This document shows, piece by piece, positions 23,578 to 33,390 of a stretch of 48,102 bases of DNA. The notes under the pieces are model-generated. The model made no database searches and had not been told where the DNA came from. It saw only the letters and a program-made list of their open reading frames with translations. The position numbers and the translations under genes were made by a program. Source of the DNA: Sphingobium quisquiliarum P25 (GTDB lineage: Bacteria > Pseudomonadota > Alphaproteobacteria > Sphingomonadales > Sphingomonadaceae); contig NZ_ATHO01000040.1 of assembly GCF_000445065.1 (NCBI RefSeq), positions 1 to 48,102 of the forward strand. The letters are read 5' to 3'. Each line of letters starts with the position of its first letter. The first letter of the stretch is position 1.

Positions 23578-24873
23578 ATGAAACGCACGGCTTTCGCCAA
23601 GGCGGCGGTTTCGTCGCTGATCTTGGCAACGACCATGGTGGGCTGCGCCGGATCGGCTTTCCGCCCTTCGGCCGCTGCACCGCAGCACCGGCAGGATCGC
23701 GATTCGCTCGCCGCCGCCACGGAAAAGGCTCTGGCCAGCCGCGATGGCGCAAAGGCAGTGAAGGCGGCGGAAGCGGCGGTAAGCGCCGATCCGCGCAACG
23801 CGGCCTATCGTCAACTGCTGGGCCGCGCCTATGTGGCGAGCGGGCGTTTCGCTTCGGCCGAGACGGCGCTGACCGACGCCATGACGCTGGGCAATCACGA
23901 TGCGCGCACCATCGTCAGCCTTGCGCTGGTGAAAGCCGCTCTGGGCAAGAATGAGGCCGCGCGCGAATTGCTGAGCGCCAATGCCGATGTCGTGCCCGCT
24001 GGTGATTATGGGCTGGCCATGGCGATGGCGGGCGACGCAGAGGAAGGCGTGCGCATCCTGTCCGAAGCGATCCACGATCCGTCAGCCACCGCGCAGACGC
24101 GGCAGAACCTGGCCTATGCCTATGCTCTGGCAGGCCGGTGGAAGGACGCGCGCATGATGGCCGGGTTCGACCTTGAACCGCTGGCCGCGAATCAGCGCAT
24201 CTCGCAATGGGCGCAAAGCGCCGCCCCCGTCTATACCGCGCAGCGCATCGCCCTGTTCATGGGCGTGAGCATCGACGGCGCAGATGCCGGACAGCCGGTC
24301 GCGCTTGCTCTTGCGCCCCGGCAGGATGCCGTGGACGTGGCCGCGAGCGATGCCGCAGCGCCTTCTCCTGAGATCGCCGTGGCCAGCGCCGATACCACCG
24401 ATGCGCCTGCGGTCGACGAGACTTTGCCTGATGTGGCGGCCGCCACCCCGGTCCCTGCTCCGGCCTTTGCCGCGCCCAAGCCTGTTGTCCGCAGCGCCGC
24501 GCTTGCGCCCGCGCCTAAGCCCCGTGCGGCTGCGGCGACCCGGCCCATTCGTCAGGCTGGCCCGGTGAGCAATTGGGTCGTCCAGCTCGGCGCCTATGAC
24601 AATGCGGCCATCGCCAAGGAAAAATGGTTCGCCTTGGCGCGCCGCAACACTGCGATCGCCGCGCGTCCTGCCCTGACCAGCCAGATCAAGGTCAATGGCG
24701 CGACATTCTCCCGCCTGGCGGTGAGCGGCTTTGGCGACCGGGCCGAAGCAGTGGCGCTGTGCCGCAGCATCCGCGCGCAACGCGGCCAGTGCTTCGTGCG
24801 CGAAAATGCGCCCGATGCCACGGCCCAGCGCTGGGCCTTGACGGCGAAGCGGCAGCAACTCGCTTCGCGCTGA
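23578..24873 (+). CDS. TPR and SPOR-domain lipoprotein
   Basis: 431 aa. A signal peptide ends in the lipobox TTMVGCAG, so it is probably a lipoprotein. TPR-like repeats cover about 45-190 (AVSADPRNAAYRQLLGRAYVASGR, ALTDAMTLGNHDARTIVSLA). A long Ala/Pro-rich linker leads to a C-terminal SPOR domain (about 330-410, NWVVQLGAYDNAAIAKEKW). It would tether denuded peptidoglycan to a membrane. I chose the ATG at 23578 (GAAGAAGGA ahead) over a TTG at 23557 that overlaps the RHH stop. Third gene of the parA operon and the second SPOR protein at this locus. Confidence 0.87.
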   Translation: MKRTAFAKAAVSSLILATTMVGCAGSAFRPSAAAPQHRQDRDSLAAATEKALASRDGAKAVKAAEAAVSADPRNAAYRQLLGRAYVASGRFASAETALTDAMTLGNHDARTIVSLALVKAALGKNEAARELLSANADVVPAGDYGLAMAMAGDAEEGVRILSEAIHDPSATAQTRQNLAYAYALAGRWKDARMMAGFDLEPLAANQRISQWAQSAAPVYTAQRIALFMGVSIDGADAGQPVALALAPRQDAVDVAASDAAAPSPEIAVASADTTDAPAVDETLPDVAAATPVPAPAFAAPKPVVRSAALAPAPKPRAAAATRPIRQAGPVSNWVVQLGAYDNAAIAKEKWFALARRNTAIAARPALTSQIKVNGATFSRLAVSGFGDRAEAVALCRSIRAQRGQCFVRENAPDATAQRWALTAKRQQLASR

Positions 24874-24916
24874 GCCGACCGGAACAGGGGGGCGGGCTGA
24901 CCCGCCTGCCTTTTCC

Positions 24917-25987
24917 TCACAGCAGCCGCAGCTGTCCCTGCTGCCCCGGCGGACGGAACAGGTCGGTCCGCAGCGTCAGCCGCTCGCTTGAAAGACCGGC
25001 GCGCTTGCGGGCTTTCAGGAAACGCGTGCGGATCAGGTCGGCCCACACGCCTTGGCCGCGCATCCTGGTGCCGAAGCCCGGATCATTGTCGCGCCCGCCG
25101 CGCATGTCGCGGATGATCGCCATCACCTTTCCGGCCCGGTCGGGATAATGTTCCTTGAGCCAGGCGCGGAACAGGGGCGCGACCTCGTGCGGCAGGCGGA
25201 CCGGGATGAAAGCCGCGTCACGCGCCCCGGCCGCGGCGACGCGAGCGATGATCACCTCAATCTCATGATCCGTGATGGCGGGGATGATGGGCGACAGGCT
25301 GGCGGTGACCGGCACGCCTGCCTGCGTCAGCCGCCGGATCGCCTCGATGCGCCGGAGCGGATGAGCGGCGCGCGGCTCAAGCGTGCGCGCGACCTTGGGG
25401 TCGAGCGTGGTGACGGAGATCATGACCGCCACCAGCTGATCCTTCGCCATGCCTGTCAACAGGTCCAGATCCCGCAGCACCCGGTCTGACTTGGTTGTGA
25501 TGAACAGGGGGTGGCGGCATTCCGCCAGCAGCTCGATACATTCACGCGTGATCCTCCAGTCGCGTTCGATCGGCTGATAAGGGTCGGTGTTGGTGCCCAT
25601 GGCGATCGGGGCCACCCGGTAGGACTTGCGCGACAATTCCTCGCGCAGCAGCTTGGCGGCATCGGGCTTGGCGAACAGGCGGGTTTCGAAGTCCAGCCCC
25701 GGCGACAGGTCGTGATAGGCATGGGTCGGCCGCGCGAAACAATAGATGCAGCCATGCTCGCAGCCGCGATAGGCGTTGATTGATTGGGTGAAGCCGATGT
25801 CGGGCGACCTGTTGCGCGCGATGATGGTGCGGGGATGTTCAACCGTGACCTGCGTGCGCAGCTTCGGGGAGGGGCCGTCCACCTGTTCAAGGGCGTCGAG
25901 CCAGTCGCCGTCGGCAATATGTTCGGACAGGTTGAAGCGGCGGCTTTCGCCGTTCAACGTTGCGCCTCTGCCCTTCTCCACAGCCAT
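24917..25987 (-). CDS. PA0069-type radical SAM protein
   Basis: 356-aa radical SAM protein of the SplB-like (spore photoproduct lyase related) group, often annotated PA0069 family. The cluster-binding CEHGCIYC motif (CxxxCxxC) follows NAYRGC, and typical downstream signatures are FETRLFAKPDAA, GTNTDPYQPIE and ITTKSDRVLRDLD. The reaction is unknown; DNA repair is a common but unproven label. Starts with ATG at 25987. Convergent with the SPOR lipoprotein gene; moaB lies upstream after a 43-nt gap. Confidence 0.92.
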   Translation of the reverse strand: MAVEKGRGATLNGESRRFNLSEHIADGDWLDALEQVDGPSPKLRTQVTVEHPRTIIARNRSPDIGFTQSINAYRGCEHGCIYCFARPTHAYHDLSPGLDFETRLFAKPDAAKLLREELSRKSYRVAPIAMGTNTDPYQPIERDWRITRECIELLAECRHPLFITTKSDRVLRDLDLLTGMAKDQLVAVMISVTTLDPKVARTLEPRAAHPLRRIEAIRRLTQAGVPVTASLSPIIPAITDHEIEVIIARVAAAGARDAAFIPVRLPHEVAPLFRAWLKEHYPDRAGKVMAIIRDMRGGRDNDPGFGTRMRGQGVWADLIRTRFLKARKRAGLSSERLTLRTDLFRPPGQQGQLRLL

Positions 25988-26030
25988 GGCTGCTTAGAAC
26001 ATAAGAAGAACAAATTTGCAATCCCGTTGA

Positions 26031-26558
26031 TCAGCGCTCCAGCAGCCGGGGCATCAGTTCCACGAAGTTGCAGGGACGAAAGCGGCTGTCGAGCTGGCTT
26101 GCCAATATGCCGTCCCAAGCATCCTTCACCGCGCCGGTCGAGCCGGGAAGGGCGAAGATATAGGTGCCGCGCGCAACGCAGGCGGTGGCGCGGGACTGGA
26201 TGGTGGAGGTGCCGATGCTTTGATAGCTGAGCCAGCGGAACAGTTCGCCGAAGCCGGGTATTTCCTTGTCCTGCACCTGCGCCAGGGCTTCGGGTGTCAC
26301 GTCGCGGCCAGTGACTCCGGTGCCGCCGGTGGTGATCACGCAGTCGACCTGCGGATCGTCGATCCAGGCATGAAGACGCGCCACGATCGCGGAACGATCA
26401 TCCTTTTCGATGCGGCGATCGGCCAATATGTGCCCGGCGGCCTCTATCCTGTCCGCCAAGGCGTCGCCGGACCTGTCCTCCGCGAGGCCCCGGCTGTCGG
26501 ATACGGTCAGAAGGGCGATCCGCACCGGCAGGAAAGGGCGGCTTTCATCAATGGGCAT
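26031..26558 (-). CDS. moaB: Molybdenum cofactor biosynthesis protein MoaB
   Basis: 175-aa MoaB/MogA-type molybdopterin adenylyltransferase. Activates molybdopterin with ATP before Mo insertion. Motifs: [11 protein letters not shown] at the N-terminus, [18 protein letters not shown] (the molybdopterin/ATP-binding GTG loop), and [18 protein letters not shown]. The ATG at 26558 overlaps the stop of the lytic transglycosylase gene as TGATG; the longer frame upstream is the wrong-frame shadow of that gene. No other Mo-cofactor gene is adjacent. Confidence 0.93.
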   Translation of the reverse strand: MPIDESRPFLPVRIALLTVSDSRGLAEDRSGDALADRIEAAGHILADRRIEKDDRSAIVARLHAWIDDPQVDCVITTGGTGVTGRDVTPEALAQVQDKEIPGFGELFRWLSYQSIGTSTIQSRATACVARGTYIFALPGSTGAVKDAWDGILASQLDSRFRPCNFVELMPRLLER

Positions 26559-28345
26559 CAGTCGGAGCCGCCCGCGATCACCGGGGCGTTGATCTGGCCC
26601 TTTTGCGTCAGGCGGACCATCCGAACGCCCTTGGCCGTAGGGAAGGCGGGCCACATGCCCTGCGCCATGCCGGTCAGGCACTCCGCCTCGCCCTTGGCCT
26701 GGATCTGGTACATCCAATAGTTGCGCATGACAGTGTTCACATAAGCGCGGGTTTCATAATAAGGCAGGGATTCGATGAAAAGCAGCGGGTCGCCATTGTC
26801 CTTGACCTCGCTGTTCCAGCGTTCGACCGGCACGGGACCCGCATTATAGGCGGCCATCACCTTGGGCAGCAGCCCGCCGGTCGCGCTCATGTCCCGCAGG
26901 CTTTCCAGATAGCGCTGGCCATATTCCATGTTGGTCGACGGCACGAATAGCTGCGCCGGGGAGGAAAGGCCCATGTCGCCGCCTGTTCCGGGCAGCACCT
27001 GCATCAGGCCGCGCGCCCCCGCGCTGCTCACGACATCGCTGCGAAAGCCCGATTCCTGGAGGGTATGGGCGAAGATGAGCGAGGGATCGACGCGCCAGCC
27101 CCCATCGGGCCGCCAGTCGGGCGTGGGGAAGCGGGCGAAGCTGCCCGGCTTCTTTCCGGCAGGGCCGTTATGGGCGAGCCAAAGCTGCGTGGCGGGCAGG
27201 TTGAGCGCTCCGGCGAGGTTCAGCAGCGCATCATATTCAGCCGCGCCGCCAAGCTTCGCCTGATGCCGGATAAGCTCCTCGGCCCGTCCGCTCTGCCCGA
27301 TCGCCACGAGGGCGACGGCCGCGCGGATGTTGGGGCTGTCCTTGATCTGCCGCCATTCGGACGCGCCGAAATGAGGGGCCACGCGCGCGCCGCCGAGCGG
27401 CATGCCCAGCGTTTCGCGGGCGAGCAGGCCATAAAAGCTGTCTTCGTTGCGCGCGGCGGTCTTGAGCAGATTTTCGACCTTTTCGGCCTGGCCGCAAACC
27501 ATATAGGCGCGCGCGGCCCAATAAGCGCCCGCCGCACGCATGTCAGCATTGCCCGCCAGCGCAGCCACGTTGGCGAAGGCGGGCGCCGCCGTGGTGCAGT
27601 CATTCTGCCGCCATGATGCAAGGCCGGTCGTCCAATGCGCCTGCACCGCCCAGTCGCCACCGGCGCGCACTTCCAGCGCGCGCGCAGCCATGCGCCGGGC
27701 GTTGCTGTCGTCATTTTCGATATAATAGGACCAGGCGATGCGTTGCCGCGCCTCCGTCAGCCCCTCCGGCGACAAGCCTGCTTCCCTGCTGGAGAGCAGC
27801 GCTTCCGCGCCCGCCGGATCGTCATTCTTGATATAGGGGGTGATCTGCGCCACCAGCGCCTGCGCGAGCAGATCGGTCTTGACCGTGGGCACATATTCCC
27901 GGCGGGGAGCGGAGCCCAGCCAGACCATCTTCTGCACCTGCGGAAGGACGGGCAGGATCGTCGCGCCGCGCTTCTGGGCGAGGCGCGATAGCTGATCGGC
28001 GTCGGGCAGCCAGGCTGCCTTGTTGATGAGGTCCAGAAGGTCGAACAGTTCGACGCGCGGCGAATCCTTCGCCAGATAGAGTTGCGCCAGCGCCACGGGG
28101 CGAACCGGATCGTCCGGGCCAAGCGCCAGGATCATCGCCTTGGCATCGGCCCATTTCTGATCCGACAGCGCTGCAAAGATCGCGGCGTAGCGCGCCTTGT
28201 CTCCATCGCTGAGATCAAGGATGGAGCGGGACAGGCTGGCCGGGATGGCCGCCGCCGAAGTCGTGTCAGCCGAGGCAGGCAGGGCCGCGAGCGCACCCAT
28301 GGCAGCCAGAGCCAGGCAAGACGAGCGGGTCAGGACGCGAATCAC
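26558..28345 (-). CDS. Lytic transglycosylase (Slt70-like)
   Basis: 595-aa periplasmic lytic transglycosylase that cleaves peptidoglycan with formation of anhydro-muropeptides. A signal peptide ([23 protein letters not shown]) precedes a long alpha-helical superhelical domain (about 40-420). The C-terminal SLT domain has the catalytic Glu in [20 protein letters not shown], then LMQVLPGTG and [15 protein letters not shown]. Start is GTG at 28345 with AGGAAG upstream, 2 nt after the UDG-like stop; this gives a clean signal peptide, unlike the longer in-frame start at 28387. Confidence 0.93.
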   Translation of the reverse strand: MIRVLTRSSCLALAAMGALAALPASADTTSAAAIPASLSRSILDLSDGDKARYAAIFAALSDQKWADAKAMILALGPDDPVRPVALAQLYLAKDSPRVELFDLLDLINKAAWLPDADQLSRLAQKRGATILPVLPQVQKMVWLGSAPRREYVPTVKTDLLAQALVAQITPYIKNDDPAGAEALLSSREAGLSPEGLTEARQRIAWSYYIENDDSNARRMAARALEVRAGGDWAVQAHWTTGLASWRQNDCTTAAPAFANVAALAGNADMRAAGAYWAARAYMVCGQAEKVENLLKTAARNEDSFYGLLARETLGMPLGGARVAPHFGASEWRQIKDSPNIRAAVALVAIGQSGRAEELIRHQAKLGGAAEYDALLNLAGALNLPATQLWLAHNGPAGKKPGSFARFPTPDWRPDGGWRVDPSLIFAHTLQESGFRSDVVSSAGARGLMQVLPGTGGDMGLSSPAQLFVPSTNMEYGQRYLESLRDMSATGGLLPKVMAAYNAGPVPVERWNSEVKDNGDPLLFIESLPYYETRAYVNTVMRNYWMYQIQAKGEAECLTGMAQGMWPAFPTAKGVRMVRLTQKGQINAPVIAGGSD

Positions 28346-28347
28346 CG

Positions 28348-29082
28348 TTATTCTTCCTCGATCAGGCGCTGCAAGGTCCGCCAGCATTCCGCTTTTGCCG
28401 CGGGCTGCCCCAGCAGCAGCCGCGGATGGAAAGTGGCGAAGGCTGGCACATTGCCGCCATCATGGTTAAAAAACTGCAAATCTTTTATCATGCGCGCTCC
28501 TTCGCCCGTCATGCTATTCGGGGGAGGGAGCAAGGTCCGCACCGTGCGGTCGCCCAATATCAGCAGCCGCCGGGGCGCCGCCAGAGCGATCTGCGTGCGC
28601 ATGCGGACAGCGGCGGCGCCCAGATCCGCAGCCTCGACCATCCCGCCTGGCGGACGCGATAGAAAGAGCGACGCCAGATAAATGTCGGCCCGGACAAGCC
28701 CGATCGCGGCGAGCATCGCGTCGAAAAGCTGCCCCGCCCGGTCGGCGAGCAGGGTCCCGGCCGTCATGTCGGCAGGGTCCGGCATGTCGGTGACGACCAT
28801 CAGCGACGCCTGCGCCTTGCCCTGCGGGAGGATGGGCGCGCCGGGCCAGCGCCGTTCCGGCTGGTGAGGATCATTCGCCAGCCAGTCGTGGAACCCTTCC
28901 AGGCTTGCGGGTTTTTCCTGTTGCGGCGCTTGAATGGCGGGCGCGGCCGGTTGCGCCGGGCCCGCTGGCCGCAGCCAGTCCACCGGATCCTCCGCCGTCG
29001 CGCAATCGACGCCGGCAAGGTCCCACCACGCCAGATAGGCGCTGGCGGCGGCCGCCGCATCTGCCTGCAATATTCCCCGCAT
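28348..29082 (-). CDS. Uracil-DNA glycosylase-like protein, degenerate
   Basis: 244 aa, with recognisable similarity to family-4 uracil-DNA glycosylases: YLASLFLSRPPGG resembles the substrate-site strand and FATFHPRLLLGQPAAKAECW the C-terminal HP(S)xLL motif. However, the first active-site loop (GEAPG in true enzymes) reads TDMPDPAD here, and the four cluster cysteines of family 4 are absent (only two Cys in total). An N-terminal 75-residue Ala/Pro-rich extension precedes the domain. Activity is doubtful. Upstream of the transglycosylase gene (2-nt gap) in an operon with moaB. Confidence 0.7.
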   Translation of the reverse strand: MRGILQADAAAAASAYLAWWDLAGVDCATAEDPVDWLRPAGPAQPAAPAIQAPQQEKPASLEGFHDWLANDPHQPERRWPGAPILPQGKAQASLMVVTDMPDPADMTAGTLLADRAGQLFDAMLAAIGLVRADIYLASLFLSRPPGGMVEAADLGAAAVRMRTQIALAAPRRLLILGDRTVRTLLPPPNSMTGEGARMIKDLQFFNHDGGNVPAFATFHPRLLLGQPAAKAECWRTLQRLIEEE

Positions 29083-29209
29083 CGATCTTCTAGGGCCAGA
29101 GGTTGACGCCGTGGTCAAGAATCTTCATCGGCACGGATGGCAAAACGTTTACGTAATACGGCGACCGGACTGAGGATGAGGGAACCACCGGACGCCTGAT
29201 GGAGGACAT

Positions 29210-30862
29210 ATGAGCGAACGGGAATCGATGCCTTATGACATCGTCATTGTCGGCGGAGGCCCGGCGGGACTGTCAGCGGCGATCCGGCTGAAGCAACTGG
29301 CGAACGACGCGGGGCAGGAACTGGCGGTATGCGTGCTGGAAAAGGGGTCGGAAATCGGCGCCCACATCCTGTCCGGCGCTGTCATCGATCCCAAGGCGCT
29401 TGACGAATTGCTGCCGGACTGGCGGGACATGGGCTGTTCGCTTGCCGAAACATGGGTGACGGACAATCAGCACTGGTTCCTGACGAAGCGCGGCAAATTT
29501 TCCATGCCGCACATCGCTCTGCCCCGCTGGATGCACAACAAGGGCACCTATACGGGATCGCTTGGCAATCTGTGCCGCTGGCTGGCCGAGCAGGCAGAGG
29601 GGCTGGGGGTCGAAATCTTCCCCGGCTTCGCCGCCGCTGAAATCCTCTACAATGAGGATGGTTCGGTAAAGGGCGTCGCGACCGGCGACATGGGCATCGA
29701 CCGCGAGGGCAATCGCAAGCCCGATTATCAGCCGGGGCTTGAACTGCACGCCAAATATACCTTCTTCGCCGAAGGCGCGCGCGGGCACCTGACCAAGATA
29801 TTGAAACGGCAATTCGATCTGGATGCCGATAGCGAGCCGCAGGTCTACGGCATCGGCATGAAGGAATTGTGGGACATCGATCCCGCCATGCACAAGCCGG
29901 GCCTGGTCATCCATACTCAGGGCTGGCCGCTGACGGACGCCTATGGCGGCGGTTTCCTCTATCACCAGTCCAACGGCCAGGTCGCGCTGGGCTTCGTCGT
30001 GGGCCTTGGCTACCGCAATCCCTATCTCTACCCGTTCGAGGAATTCCAGCGGTGGAAGCAGCACCCGGAAATCCGCAAATATCTGGAGGGCGGCCGTCGC
30101 GTGTCCTACGGCGCGCGCGCGATCAACGAGGGCGGGTGGCAGTCCATTCCGAAGCTGGCCTTCCCCGGCGGCGCGCTGATCGGCTGCTCGGCCGGCTTCG
30201 TCAACGTGCCGCGTATCAAGGGCACGCATACGGCCATGAAGTCCGGCATGCTGGCGGCCGAAGCGGCCTTCGCGGCGATCAAGGCGGAGCGCGGCGGCGA
30301 CGTGTTGCAGGATTATGAGGATAATCTGCGGACGAGCTGGGTCGCCAAGGAGTTGCAGCTCGTGAAGAATGCCGAGCCGCTGCTGGCCAAGTTTGGCGGC
30401 ACTATCGGCACGCTGCTGGCGGGCATCGATATGTGGATGCGCACGCTCAAGATCGGCCTGCCCTTCACGATGAAGCACAAGCCCGACAATGAGAAGATCT
30501 GGCGCAAGGGCCAGTGCGCGAAGATCGACTATCCCAAGCCCGATGGCGTCATCAGCTTCGACCGCCTGTCCTCCGTGTTCCTGTCGAACACCAATCATGA
30601 GGAGGATCAACCGGTCCACCTGCAATTGAAGGACCCGTCGATCCCGATCAGCTATAACCTGCCCCTTTATGACGAACCGGCGCAACGTTATTGTCCGGCG
30701 GGCGTCTATGAAGTGGTGGGATTGGACGAAGGCGCGCCGCGCTTCCAGATCAACGCCCAGAATTGCGTCCATTGCAAGACGTGCGACATCAAGGACCCGA
30801 CCCAGAATATCAACTGGGTCGTACCGGAAGGCGGCGGAGGGCCGAACTATCCCAATATGTAG
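29210..30862 (+). CDS. Electron transfer flavoprotein-ubiquinone oxidoreductase
   Basis: 550-aa membrane-associated iron-sulfur flavoprotein that passes electrons from ETF (beta-oxidation and amino-acid dehydrogenases) to ubiquinone. N-terminal FAD motif [15 protein letters not shown], then [15 protein letters not shown]. The C-terminal [4Fe-4S] motif is [12 protein letters not shown] with the upstream CPAGVYE Cys, ending [16 protein letters not shown] as in the family. GGAGG lies 4 nt before the ATG. Starts the long plus-strand run of tightly packed genes. Confidence 0.96.
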   Translation: MSERESMPYDIVIVGGGPAGLSAAIRLKQLANDAGQELAVCVLEKGSEIGAHILSGAVIDPKALDELLPDWRDMGCSLAETWVTDNQHWFLTKRGKFSMPHIALPRWMHNKGTYTGSLGNLCRWLAEQAEGLGVEIFPGFAAAEILYNEDGSVKGVATGDMGIDREGNRKPDYQPGLELHAKYTFFAEGARGHLTKILKRQFDLDADSEPQVYGIGMKELWDIDPAMHKPGLVIHTQGWPLTDAYGGGFLYHQSNGQVALGFVVGLGYRNPYLYPFEEFQRWKQHPEIRKYLEGGRRVSYGARAINEGGWQSIPKLAFPGGALIGCSAGFVNVPRIKGTHTAMKSGMLAAEAAFAAIKAERGGDVLQDYEDNLRTSWVAKELQLVKNAEPLLAKFGGTIGTLLAGIDMWMRTLKIGLPFTMKHKPDNEKIWRKGQCAKIDYPKPDGVISFDRLSSVFLSNTNHEEDQPVHLQLKDPSIPISYNLPLYDEPAQRYCPAGVYEVVGLDEGAPRFQINAQNCVHCKTCDIKDPTQNINWVVPEGGGGPNYPNM

Positions 30863-30887
30863 GCGGATCCTCCTTTCTTCCGTTCCG

Positions 30888-32510
30888 TTGCTGATGCTGC
30901 CGGGCATTGCCGGCGCATCGGTCGACCGGACCAGCGCGCTCCACGCCTATGCGCGGGGCCGTCTGGCCGACAGCAATGGGGCGGCGGCGATCGCGCTGGA
31001 AAATTACCGCCAGGCGCTGGCCGCTGACCCGGATCAGATGGATATCGCGCGGCGATCCTATTTCCATGCCTTGATCAGCGGGGACATGGCGCTGGCGATG
31101 CGGTCCGCCGCCTTGCTGGATCAACAGGGCGTCTTGCCGAGGGACGGCGCCCTGCTGTTCCTTTCCGGCGCGCTCAGCCGCAAGGACTGGCAGGCCGCGC
31201 GCCAGTGGACCGACCGCCTCGTTTCGGAGGGCAATTTCGCCTTCCTCGCGCCCATCCTGCGCAGCTGGATCGCGCAGGGAGAGGGCAGGATCGCTGCTCC
31301 CGAAGTGGAAGGGACGGATCGGTTCGCATCACTGGTGCAGCGCTATGCCGATGAGCATGCGGCGTTGCAGGCGCTGGCGCGGGGCGACGTCAAGGAAGCC
31401 GGGCCAGCCGTCAATCGCGCGCTGGCGTTGCGCACGGCCGACCTCACCGAATTGCGGCTGTTTTTCGCCGCGCAACTGGCGGCGCGCGGCGCAAAGGAAC
31501 AGGCGCTTGCCCTTCTTCCCGCTGGCGAGGCGAACTATGCCAGGGCGCGCGATGATCTGAATGCCCGGAAAGGGCGGAGTGACGCCGGAAAGCCGCTCAC
31601 CCCGGCACAGGGATTTGGGCGGCTTCTGACGCGGCTTGCGACGGATGTGAGCACGGATGACGCGACGCGCATTCTGGGCATCCGCCTTGCCCGGATCGGC
31701 AGCTTCGCCAATCCGTCCGGCGTGGACGGCCGCATCGTCCTTGCGCAGTTGCTGAGCGAGGCGGGATATTCCCGCTACGCCATCGATGAGGCGCGGAAGG
31801 TTCCGGCCGATGGCTGGTTCGGCGTGCTGGGGCAGGCCGCCCTCGCCGATGCGCTGGCGCAGGCGGGCGACAAGGAAGCGGCCATCCGCCTGGCGCGCAG
31901 CCTGGCCGCCGCGCCGGGCGCAAGTGCGGAGCGCCATGTCCGGCTGGGCCGCCTGCTGGCCAATGCCGGGGATTTCAGCGGGGCCGCCGAGGCGTTTCGC
32001 GCGGCGCAGGCGGGCTATGCGCCCGGCGCCGTGCCCTGGGCGCTGCTGCTGTTCGAAGGCAGCGCGCTGGAACAGGCGGGGCGCTGGGATGAGGCGCGGG
32101 CCGTGTTGGAGCGGGCCGCCAAGGCAGCGCCGGGCGAGGCGGTGGTGCTCAACTATCTGGGCTATGCGCAGATCGAGCGGCGGCAGAATGTGGAGGAGGC
32201 GCTGGCGCTGCTGAAACAGGCGAGCGCGCTCAAGCCCGAAGATGCGTCGATCATGGATTCGCTTGGGTGGGCGCAGTTCGTGACCGGCAATGTGACGGAA
32301 GCCGTGCCCGTGCTGGAGCGTGCGGCGGCGGGCGCTCCAAGCGATGCGACGATCAATGAGCATCTGGGCGATGCGCTCTGGACGGCGGGCCGCCGGTTCG
32401 AGGCGCGATATGCCTGGAAGGCGGCGGCCGTTTTTGCGGAGGGCGAGGCGGCGGCGCGGCTCAAGGCCAAGACACGGGAAGGATTGAAACCGGAATATGC
32501 CGCCCCTTGA
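30888..32510 (+). CDS. TPR-repeat periplasmic protein
   Basis: About 540 aa of tetratricopeptide repeats, e.g. AALENYRQALAADPDQ-like segments near the start and VVLNYLGYAQIERRQNVEEAL, IMDSLGWAQFVTGNVTEAV, TINEHLGDALWTAGR near the end. Function unknown; the protein is probably exported. The start is uncertain. A TTG at 30888 and an ATG at 30894 are the first canonical starts outside the ETF-QO gene, but the codons immediately before them ([19 protein letters not shown]) complete a good signal peptide, so the real start may be upstream or non-standard. Overlaps ispE by 14 nt. Confidence 0.8.
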   Translation: MLMLPGIAGASVDRTSALHAYARGRLADSNGAAAIALENYRQALAADPDQMDIARRSYFHALISGDMALAMRSAALLDQQGVLPRDGALLFLSGALSRKDWQAARQWTDRLVSEGNFAFLAPILRSWIAQGEGRIAAPEVEGTDRFASLVQRYADEHAALQALARGDVKEAGPAVNRALALRTADLTELRLFFAAQLAARGAKEQALALLPAGEANYARARDDLNARKGRSDAGKPLTPAQGFGRLLTRLATDVSTDDATRILGIRLARIGSFANPSGVDGRIVLAQLLSEAGYSRYAIDEARKVPADGWFGVLGQAALADALAQAGDKEAAIRLARSLAAAPGASAERHVRLGRLLANAGDFSGAAEAFRAAQAGYAPGAVPWALLLFEGSALEQAGRWDEARAVLERAAKAAPGEAVVLNYLGYAQIERRQNVEEALALLKQASALKPEDASIMDSLGWAQFVTGNVTEAVPVLERAAAGAPSDATINEHLGDALWTAGRRFEARYAWKAAAVFAEGEAAARLKAKTREGLKPEYAAP

Positions 32511-33390
32511 TGCGGACATGCCGCCCGGCGTCGCGCCCGGCGTGGGAGAATTGACCGAGACCGCTTATGCGAAGGTCAACCTCGCGCTCCATGTGCGGGA
32601 GCGGCGGGCAGATGGCTATCATGCGCTGGAAAGCCTGTTCGTGTTCGCGCAGGATGGCGATGTGCTGACCGGGCGCATCGCCGACGGGCTCAGCCTGAGC
32701 ATCGAAGGCCCTTTTGCGGCGGGGCTGGAGGCGGGGGAAGGCAATCTGGTCATGAAGGCCGCGCGCGCCATGCTGGACCATGTGGGGCAGGGACGCGGCG
32801 CGGCGTTGAGGCTGGTCAAGAATCTGCCGGTGGCGTCCGGCATCGGCGGAGGATCGGCCGATGCCGCCGCCGCCTTGCGCCTGCTGGACCGGTTGTGGGA
32901 TGCGCGTGTCCCACAGCCGGAGCTTGAGCGGATTGCCTTGTCGCTCGGATCGGACGTGCCCGCCTGCCTCGCCAGCACGGCGCAGATGGTGCGCGGACGC
33001 GGCGAGGTGCTGGAGCGCGCAGATCTGGCGGGGCTGCCGGGCACGCCCATGCTGCTCGTCAATCCGGGTGTTGGGGTTTCGACGGCGCAGGTCTTCGCCG
33101 ATTGGGATCAGGTGGATCGGGGCGTGTTGAACGCCAGCAGTCTGGACGGCGTGATTGCTGACGGCCGCAACGATCTGGAACCGGCGGCCGTGGGGATTGC
33201 GCCTGTGATCGCGGATGTGCTGGCGGACCTGAGGCAATGCGCGGGCGTCCGCCTTGCCCGCATGTCGGGATCGGGCGCGACATGCTTTGCCCTTTTCGGC
33301 ACGCAGGCGGAGGCGCAGGCCGCCGCTGCCGCCCTGAAGCGGCGGCGCGATGGCTGGTGGGTCATGGAAACAAGGATCAGGGCGGCGTGA
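32497..33390 (+). CDS. ispE: 4-diphosphocytidyl-2-C-methyl-D-erythritol kinase
   Basis: 297-aa GHMP kinase of the MEP isoprenoid pathway; phosphorylates CDP-ME at the 2-hydroxyl. Motifs: AYAKVNLALHV near the N-terminus, NLPVASGIGGGSADAAAAL (ATP loop, about 108-126) and SGSGATCFALF near the C-terminus. The N-terminus is about 15-20 aa longer than average; an ATG at 32518 is an alternative start. It overlaps the TPR gene by 14 nt and the next gene by GTGA, so translation is coupled on both sides. Confidence 0.95.
   Translation: MPPLDADMPPGVAPGVGELTETAYAKVNLALHVRERRADGYHALESLFVFAQDGDVLTGRIADGLSLSIEGPFAAGLEAGEGNLVMKAARAMLDHVGQGRGAALRLVKNLPVASGIGGGSADAAAALRLLDRLWDARVPQPELERIALSLGSDVPACLASTAQMVRGRGEVLERADLAGLPGTPMLLVNPGVGVSTAQVFADWDQVDRGVLNASSLDGVIADGRNDLEPAAVGIAPVIADVLADLRQCAGVRLARMSGSGATCFALFGTQAEAQAAAAALKRRRDGWWVMETRIRAA

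Noticed and set aside
26559..26717. N-terminal extension of MoaB
   Set aside because: The extra residues are an out-of-frame reading of the transglycosylase gene; the MoaB start overlaps that gene's stop as TGATG.
29273..30907. 544-aa open frame antisense to ETF-QO
   Set aside because: His/Arg/Leu-rich composition typical of antisense frames, while the plus strand encodes an unmistakable ETF-QO.
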